Assembly: GCF_014207535.1 (NCBI RefSeq) | Contig: NZ_JACHGK010000013.1 | Location: 1 to 64,000 of the forward strand | DNA: 64,000 nucleotides | From: Bacillus benzoevorans | GTDB lineage: Bacteria > Bacillota > Bacilli > Bacillales > Cytobacillaceae | Direction: 5' to 3' | Part shown: piece after piece, positions 58,919-64,000 of the stretch | How positions within the stretch are numbered: position 1 is the stretch's first letter | How the letters are laid out: each line of letters opens with the position of its first letter | Made by a program: the position numbers and the translations under genes | The notes under the pieces: model-generated | Told to the model about the DNA's origin: nothing | What the model saw: the letters and a program-made list of their open reading frames with translations, nothing else | The model's database searches: none

Positions 58919-59763
58919 AATAGAAGGCCTTAAAAGGAAAGGATGGGCCAGGAAACGAGAAAAGCTTTCTAATAGAAGGTCCCAAAAGGACAGGGTGAGC
59001 CGGGAAACGAGAAAAGCTGTCTAATAGAAGGCCCCAAAAGGACAGGATGAGCCAGGAAATCAGAAAAGCTGTCTAATAGAAGGTCCCAAAAGGACAGGGA
59101 GAGCCCGGAAATCAGAAAAGCTGTCTAATAGGAGGCTCCAAAAGGACAGGATGAGCGAGGAAACGAGAAAAGCTGTCTAATAGAAGGCCCCAAAAGGACA
59201 GGCTGAACCGGGAAATCAGAAAAGCTGTCTAATAGAAGGCCCCAAAAGGACAGGATGAGTCAGGAAATCAGAAAAGCTGTCTAATAGAAGGCCCCAAAAG
59301 GACAGGATGAGTCAGGGAACGAGAAAAGCTGTCTAATAGAAGGCTCCAAAAGGACAGGATGAGCCGGGAAATCAGAAAAGCCGTCTAATAGAAGGTCCCA
59401 AAAGGACAGGGTGAGCCAGGGAATCAGAAAAGCTGTCTAATAGAAGGTCCCAAAAGGACAGGGTGAGCCGGGAAACGAGAAAAGCTGTCTAATAGGAGGC
59501 CTCAAAAGGACAGGGTGAGCCGGGAAATCAGAAAAGCTGTCTAATAGAAGGCCCCAAAAGGACAGGGTGAGCCAGGAAATCAGAAAAGCTGTCTAATAGG
59601 AGGCCTCAAAAGGACAGGGTGAGCCGGGAAATCAGAAAAGCTGTCTAATAGAAGGCCCCAAAAGGACAGGATGAGCCAGAAAACGGGAAAAGCTGTCTAA
59701 TAGAAGGCTCCAAAAGGACAGGGTGAGCCAGGGAATCAGAAAAGCTGTCTAATAGAAGGTCCC
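58919..59763 (+). repeat. Tandem array of 16 units of 52 bp
   Basis: Exactly sixteen 52-bp periods separate the first AATAGAAGG (58919) from the last (59751). Consensus unit: AATAGAAGGCCCCAAAAGGA, CAGGATGAGCCAGGAAATCA, GAAAAGCTGTCT. Variation is limited to a few fixed positions (GCCCC/GTCCC/GCTCC, GGATGAG/GGGTGAG, ATCAG/ACGAG). Each unit can fold CTGTC with GACAG and shares AAAAGGACAG with the riboswitch terminator upstream. There is no open frame. It lies between the riboswitch and cycA and should be within the transcribed leader. Confidence 0.95.
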
Positions 59764-59767
59764 AACA

Positions 59768-59800
59768 AACGGGACAAGGGACCTGTCCCCCTGTCCCACT
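59768..59800. repeat. Family D hairpin fragment
   Basis: GGGACAAGGGACCTGTCCCC then CTGTCCC, directly after the tandem array and before the cycA ribosome binding region. Confidence 0.6.
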
Positions 59801-59902
59801 TTAAGGAGGTGATGGTAGAGACGGCAATTTAATGAAAACTAGTTATCCAGATTCAAATCTATAAAAAATTCTTAAAACTCTAAAGTGGAAAGAGGGAAGT
59901 CG

Positions 59903-61291
59903 ATGCAGGAACAGAAACTGGAAAGAGGCCTGAAAAACAGGCACGTACAACTCATTGCTATTGGCGGCGCAATTGGAACAGGGTTATTTCTTGGAGCCGG
60001 TAAATCGATTCATTTAGCTGGACCATCCATTTTATTTGCCTACCTGATTACAGGGATCATTTGCTTTTTAATCATGCGTGCCCTCGGGGAACTGTTATTA
60101 AGCAATTTGAATTATCACTCTTTTGTAGACTTTGTCAGAGATTATTTAGGTGATATGGCAGCATTTATAACAGGCTGGACTTACTGGTTCTGTTGGATTT
60201 CCATCGCCATGGCAGACTTAACAGCCGTTGGTCTCTATACTCAGTATTGGTTTCCTAGTGTACCGCAGTGGATGCCGGGATTAATCGCGCTTGTCATTTT
60301 ATTATGTATGAACCTGGCCACTGTGAAACTTTTTGGAGAAATGGAATTCTGGTTCGCGTTAATTAAAGTTATCGCGATTGTCACATTAATTGTCGTCGGA
60401 GTTTTTATGATTATCAAAGGGTTTTCGACCAATTCAGGCCCGGCTAGTTTCACCAATCTATGGGGACATGGCGGCATGCTTCCAAATGGCATGAATGGCT
60501 TTATTCTCTCCTTCCAAATGGTTGTATTTGCCTTTGTTGGCATTGAACTGGTAGGACTTACTGCAGGTGAAACGAAAGATCCGGAAAAGGTTATCCCAAA
60601 AGCCATCAATAGTATTCCGATTCGGGTTTTAATTTTCTACATTGGCGCCCTTATTGTCATTATGAGTGTCTATCCATGGAACTCCATCATTCCAACGGAA
60701 AGCCCATTCGTTCAAGTCTTTGTTGCCGTCGGTATTGCGGCAGCCGCTGGTATTGTTAACTTTGTCGTTCTCACCTCTGCGGCTTCTGCATGTAACAGTG
60801 CTATCTTTAGTACAAGCCGGATGGTCTATTCACTGGCAAAAGATAAGAATGCATCTGTGAAGCTGGCAAAATTGAATCAACGGAAGGTCCCGTCCAATGC
60901 ATTGTTCTTTTCAGCTGCTGTCATTTTAGCCGCTGTTATTTTGAACTATGTGATGCCAGAAGGAGTATTTACACTGATTACCAGTATTTCTACGGTTTGT
61001 TTCATCTTTATTTGGGGGATTACGGTCGTCAGCCATTTGAAATACCGTAAAACAAGACCCGAGCTGGCGAAGGTGAATAAATTTAAATTACCGCTTTATC
61101 CGTTTTCCAATTATTTAATCCTGACTTTCCTAGCGTTTGTCCTTGTCGTGCTCGCTCTTGCGGAAGATACCCGAGTAGCCCTATTTGTCACCCCTGTCTG
61201 GTTTATTATGCTGATTGCTGTTTATAAGACACGGAAAGCAAATGGGAAACAGGCCGAACAATCAGAAGAGGAAGAGGAAATGTTAGGGTGA
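59903..61291 (+). CDS. cycA: D-serine/D-alanine/glycine:proton symporter
   Basis: 462 residues, 12 membrane segments, of the amino acid-polyamine-organocation superfamily. Characteristic AAT features are RHVQLIAIGGAIGTGLFLGAG, GELLLSNLNYHSFVDFVRDY, FVGIELVGLTAGETKDPEK and the C-terminal charged tail. Similarity is greatest to CycA-type transporters, and the upstream glycine riboswitch supports glycine as a substrate. I use ATG 59903, which has AGAGGGAAG; the frame is open to 59885. It probably supplies glycine for GlyA. Confidence 0.88.
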   Translation: MQEQKLERGLKNRHVQLIAIGGAIGTGLFLGAGKSIHLAGPSILFAYLITGIICFLIMRALGELLLSNLNYHSFVDFVRDYLGDMAAFITGWTYWFCWISIAMADLTAVGLYTQYWFPSVPQWMPGLIALVILLCMNLATVKLFGEMEFWFALIKVIAIVTLIVVGVFMIIKGFSTNSGPASFTNLWGHGGMLPNGMNGFILSFQMVVFAFVGIELVGLTAGETKDPEKVIPKAINSIPIRVLIFYIGALIVIMSVYPWNSIIPTESPFVQVFVAVGIAAAAGIVNFVVLTSAASACNSAIFSTSRMVYSLAKDKNASVKLAKLNQRKVPSNALFFSAAVILAAVILNYVMPEGVFTLITSISTVCFIFIWGITVVSHLKYRKTRPELAKVNKFKLPLYPFSNYLILTFLAFVLVVLALAEDTRVALFVTPVWFIMLIAVYKTRKANGKQAEQSEEEEEMLG

Positions 61292-61405
61292 AATATATCC
61301 GTCAATAAACGGGCAATAATGATGAAGATATTTTGCTATAACATATATGGGTGAACTTCATCCATATATGTGAAATGGAAATTTTTATTAAAAAAAGAAA
61401 AGAGA

Positions 61406-61434
61406 TTGACATCCACTTACTTTCGTACTAATCT
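61406..61434 (+). promoter_or_regulatory. Sigma-A promoter of the glyA leader
   Basis: TTGACA (61406-61411), 17-base spacer, TAATCT (61429-61434), about 35 bases before the first aptamer. Confidence 0.6.
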
Positions 61435-61459
61435 AAAAATTGAAAATACAATAAGAGCG

Positions 61460-61657
61460 GATGACGGTTGTGGGAGAGCGCAAAGCAAAAAGCCACCGAA
61501 GGAGCAAGTTCCAAAAAGACCCTTGGAACCAATCTCTCAGGTAGATAGAACCACAACTGGACGCACCTCTGGAGAGAGCGAACACTGTAATCGTACGCCA
61601 CCAAAGGGGAAGACTCTAGGAACACTAGAGTTAAACTCTCAGGTAAAAGGACAGAGA
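61460..61657 (+). promoter_or_regulatory. Tandem glycine riboswitch upstream of glyA
   Basis: First aptamer GGGAGAGCG..GCCACCGAAGGAGC..CTCTCAGGTAGATAG; second aptamer CCTCTGGAGAGAGCG..GCCACCAAAGGGGA..CTCTCAGGTAAAAGGACAGAG. Both conserved cores are intact. Together with the riboswitch at 58630 this gives two tandem glycine sensors within 3 kb. Confidence 0.93.
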
Positions 61658-61697
61658 AGGGTAGAGAACGCTGGCTGCCCTTTTCTGTCCTTTTTTG
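61645..61697 (+). terminator. Expression-platform terminator of the glyA riboswitch
   Basis: AAAAGGACAGAGAAGGG pairs with CCCTTTTCTGTCCTTTTTT across a GC-rich loop. Confidence 0.85.
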
Positions 61698-61767
61698 TGT
61701 ACAAAAAAGGTAGTTGCATGGTATTCAGCAAAAAGCAGGTTCGTAACCAAGAGGGAGGAATTTTAAC

Positions 61768-63036
61768 ATGGGATTACAACAAAATGATGCAGCTATTTTT
61801 GAGGCTATTGAAAAAGAGAGAAATCGTCAACATCAAACACTGGAGTTGATTGCATCAGAAAACTTCGTCAGCGAAGATGTTCTAGAGGCAATGGGCAGTG
61901 TGATGACAAATAAATATGCGGAGGGCTATCCAGGTAAGCGCTACTATGGGGGCTGCGAGTTCGTCGATGTCGCAGAACAAGAAGCGATTGCCCGCTTAAC
62001 CAAACTGTTTGGTGCCAAGTACGCCAATGTTCAGCCGCACTCAGGGGCAACAGCCAATTTCGCCGTATTCTTCGCCTTGCTTCAGCCTGGTGATAAAGTG
62101 ATGGGGATGAACCTTTCACAAGGCGGGCACTTAACTCACGGAAGTCCTGTAAGCGTTTCAGGGAAATGGTTTGAGATTGTGTCCTATGGGGTAAGCGAAG
62201 ATACGCAATTAATTGATTACGATGAGCTGGAGAAACTAGCGCAAAAAGAAAGACCTAAATTAATTATTGCCGGTGCAAGTGCCTATCCAAGGGTGATTGA
62301 CTTCGCTCGTTTTCGCGCCATTGCCGATCAAGTTGGAGCAAAACTGATGGTCGATATGGCTCATATTGCCGGACTTGTTGCCGCGGGTCTTCATCCATCA
62401 CCAATTCCATATGCAGATGTCGTGACAAGCACAACGCATAAGACACTGCGAGGACCGCGCGGCGGAATTATTTTAACAAACGATGAAGAGATTGCTAAAG
62501 CGATTAATAAGTCTGTATTCCCGGGAATTCAGGGCGGACCGTTAATGCACATCATTGCAGCGAAAGCGGTGGCATTTAATGAAGCCTTGCAGCCAAGTTT
62601 TAAGGAATATGCCCAGCAAGTCATCGATAACGCTTGGACGCTCGGCGAAACATTAAAGAAAGAAGGCGCAACCCTCGTCTCCGGCGGTACGGATAATCAT
62701 ATTGTCCTCTTAGATTTACGTCCATGGAACCTAACAGGAAAAGAAGCAGAAAAGCTATTAGAAGAAGCTGGAATTACGGTCAATAAAAACACGATCCCAT
62801 TTGATCCGCAAAGCCCATTTGTAACAAGCGGTATCCGTATGGGAACAGCGGCTTTAACCACCCGCGGCATGAAGCAGGAGGAAATGGTAAAAATCGGTCA
62901 AATCATAGCTGCTGTGCTAAAAAGCAACGGAGACCAAGACGTTTTAGCTAGAGCAAAAGAAACAACGAAGACCATTTGCCAGGCATTTCCACTATTCCAA
63001 AAAGGAAACAAGGGGACGGTTCTCGCGTTTTCCTAA
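61768..63036 (+). CDS. glyA: Serine hydroxymethyltransferase, C-terminus derived from a repeat
   Basis: 422 residues. PLP enzyme interconverting glycine plus methylene-THF with serine plus THF. Motifs: TLELIASENFVSEDVLEAMG, NKYAEGYPGKRYYGGCEFVD, VDMAHIAGLVAAGLHPSPIP, and the PLP-lysine motif VTSTTHKTLRGPRGG. Family members normally end shortly after the CQAFPLY motif. Here the stop is lost and eleven residues (KGNKGTVLAFS) are read from a family C repeat (63004-63036). The enzyme should still fold. GGAGG precedes the start. A glycine riboswitch controls it, consistent with a catabolic role in turning excess glycine into serine for SdaA. Confidence 0.97.
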   Translation: MGLQQNDAAIFEAIEKERNRQHQTLELIASENFVSEDVLEAMGSVMTNKYAEGYPGKRYYGGCEFVDVAEQEAIARLTKLFGAKYANVQPHSGATANFAVFFALLQPGDKVMGMNLSQGGHLTHGSPVSVSGKWFEIVSYGVSEDTQLIDYDELEKLAQKERPKLIIAGASAYPRVIDFARFRAIADQVGAKLMVDMAHIAGLVAAGLHPSPIPYADVVTSTTHKTLRGPRGGIILTNDEEIAKAINKSVFPGIQGGPLMHIIAAKAVAFNEALQPSFKEYAQQVIDNAWTLGETLKKEGATLVSGGTDNHIVLLDLRPWNLTGKEAEKLLEEAGITVNKNTIPFDPQSPFVTSGIRMGTAALTTRGMKQEEMVKIGQIIAAVLKSNGDQDVLARAKETTKTICQAFPLFQKGNKGTVLAFS

Positions 63037-63045
63037 ATCATGCCA
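63004..63045 (+). repeat. Family C repeat overlapping the glyA 3' end
   Basis: GGAAACAAGGGGACGGTTCT then CGCGTTTTCCTAAATC; it supplies the last eleven codons and the stop codon of glyA. Confidence 0.8.
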
Positions 63046-63049
63046 GTCG

Positions 63050-63092
63050 GAAAACGAGGGGGCGGTTCCTGCGTTTCCCTCAAAAATTCCAA
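63050..63092 (+). repeat. Family C repeat
   Basis: GAAAACGAGGGGGCGGTTCC then TGCGTTTCCCTCAAAAATTCC, directly after the previous copy. Between 63093 and 63530 no gene or clear signal is seen. Confidence 0.7.
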
Positions 63093-63533
63093 TCATGATT
63101 GGTTTTCAATGCTTGCTGCTGGTCAAAATTTGTCCAATCGACCTTTCTTAGCATTTATTATTGTAGGAATGTTAAAACTAAAACAGGGGAGCAGTTCTGC
63201 CGCCCCCCTGATTTTTACCAGAGAGAAGGACTTGAGCAGATAATTGTTGTTGATCCTTCATCTGTTCTGTGTGTTTGGCTTCACTGTGTTACTTATATCC
63301 TAGTAAAAACCTCATACAAACAAGACTTATATCAATAATAAAAATTAACAGAGTAATTTTTCGAAAATTATAGCGCGATAATGAAATTAATTATAGAATG
63401 TGAATAAAGAATCATTAATACACCTTCCTCCAATTGGATAATGAAATAGTTGTTTAATGTGTTCTTTTTAACATCATTTTTAGCACAGGCAGTATATGCT
63501 TGGTTGTAACAGTCTTCTATTTATATTTGGAAA

Positions 63534-63568
63534 AAATTGGGGAAACAGGAGAACCGTCCCCTTGTTCT
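63534..63568 (-). repeat. Family C repeat, inverted, before the sdaAA ribosome binding site
   Basis: AATTGGGGAAACAGGAGAAC then CGTCCCCTTGTTC, followed by TTAGGAGGG. Confidence 0.75.
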
Positions 63569-63584
63569 TAGGAGGGAAATGTGT

Positions 63585-64000
63585 ATGTCTTTCACGAGTT
63601 TGAAGGAATTGATTGAAATGGCAGAGCAGAAAAACACAACCATTTCGGAAATAATGATCAGAACAGAAGAGGTACAGACAGGTCTATCAAGAGAGACGCT
63701 AATAGAACAAATGTCGCAGCAATTAACGGTTATGGAAGAAGCTGTTCGCAAAGGAACCGTGAGTTCTGTTATGTCTCGCACTGGTTTAACCGGAGGAGAC
63801 GGACATCGTCTTTATGAGTATGGTAAAAATAAAACATCGTTTGTCAATCCAGTCACCTTAAATACCGCTGCGAATGCCCTGGCTGTATCTGAAGTCAATG
63901 CAGCAATGGGACGGATTGTGGCGACCCCAACGGCGGGTTCAGCGGGAATTTTGCCGGCAGTTCTCGTGCATGCTCTCGATAGCGGCAGATTCAGTCGTGA
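63585..64000 (+). CDS. sdaAA: L-serine dehydratase, iron-sulfur-dependent, alpha subunit (5' part)
   Basis: 139 codons run to the window edge. MSFTSLKELIEMAEQKNTTI, MIRTEEVQTGLSRETLIEQM and the conserved GLTGGDGHRLYEY, NAALAVSEVNAAMGRIVATP and PTAGSAGILPAVL motifs are those of the alpha chain of the two-subunit Fe-S serine dehydratase. It deaminates L-serine to pyruvate and ammonia, the step after GlyA in glycine use. In most Bacillus the beta subunit gene sdaAB precedes sdaAA; no sdaAB is in the 550 bases upstream. Start ATG 63585 has AGGAGGG. Confidence 0.95.
   Translation, partial: MSFTSLKELIEMAEQKNTTISEIMIRTEEVQTGLSRETLIEQMSQQLTVMEEAVRKGTVSSVMSRTGLTGGDGHRLYEYGKNKTSFVNPVTLNTAANALAVSEVNAAMGRIVATPTAGSAGILPAVLVHALDSGRFSR

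Noticed and set aside
58919..59763. Regular repeat array that might be mistaken for CRISPR
   Set aside because: The 52-bp units are contiguous with no unique spacers and there are no cas genes, so it is a minisatellite-type tandem array.
61370..61849. Open reading frame of 159 codons upstream of glyA
   Set aside because: It runs through the second glycine riboswitch and terminator and into glyA in another frame; composition is not protein-like.

Overview
The window looks like a chromosomal segment of a low-GC, endospore-forming Bacillaceae species (Bacillus/Neobacillus type). Supporting signs are strong AGGAGG ribosome binding sites, collagen-like (BclA-type) exosporium proteins, S-layer-homology (SLH) proteins, two ComK-like regulators, tandem glycine riboswitches and Gram-positive lipoproteins. 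No rRNA, tRNA or CRISPR array was seen.

Layout. 0-5 kb: the end of an IS3-type element, two VanZ-family proteins, a broken DUF218 (YdcF-like) gene and a UDP-glucose dehydrogenase. 5-23 kb: an accessory region dominated by three kinds of short repeat. It holds two intact yifB/comM-like AAA+ genes, each translationally coupled to a REP-associated tyrosine transposase (RAYT), a decayed third yifB, and a 5'-truncated second copy of the first unit. It also holds a precisely bounded 696-bp non-autonomous element and a split HipA-type kinase operon with a HIRAN domain. 21-29 kb: SLH proteins, a candidate solo guide-RNA-like remnant, two collagen-like surface proteins and a NERD/HRDC protein. 29-43 kb: a defence-like island with a Schlafen/AlbA regulator, a HTH - ImmA/IrrE peptidase - PIN-like operon, a large SF1 helicase, an ASCH protein and a two-gene Septu system. 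43-58 kb: lipoproteins, two ComK-like paralogues, an MHS transporter, a TnpB-like protein with a highly structured downstream RNA, and an SLH-LRR (internalin-like) protein. 58-64 kb: a glycine/serine block made of a cyclodeaminase-like protein, cycA and glyA (each downstream of a tandem glycine riboswitch), and the start of sdaAA. Together these import glycine, convert it to serine and deaminate serine to pyruvate.

Repeats. Family A has the core GATCGGGTGCCAGGCACC and bounds the RAYT units in inverted orientation. Family B (GATCTTGGTGCCTGTCACTTCC) often carries a LexA/DinR-box-like palindrome, GAACGAATGTTC. Family C (GGGGACGGTTCTCGCGTTTCCC) and related GGGACA/TGTCCC hairpins (family D) lie right after stop codons, or inverted just before ribosome binding sites, throughout 27-64 kb. 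Many pseudogene breaks (ydcF, vanZ, yifB, an MBL-fold gene, a small hypothetical gene) fall exactly at A or B repeats. This suggests that the repeats drive deletion and duplication here.
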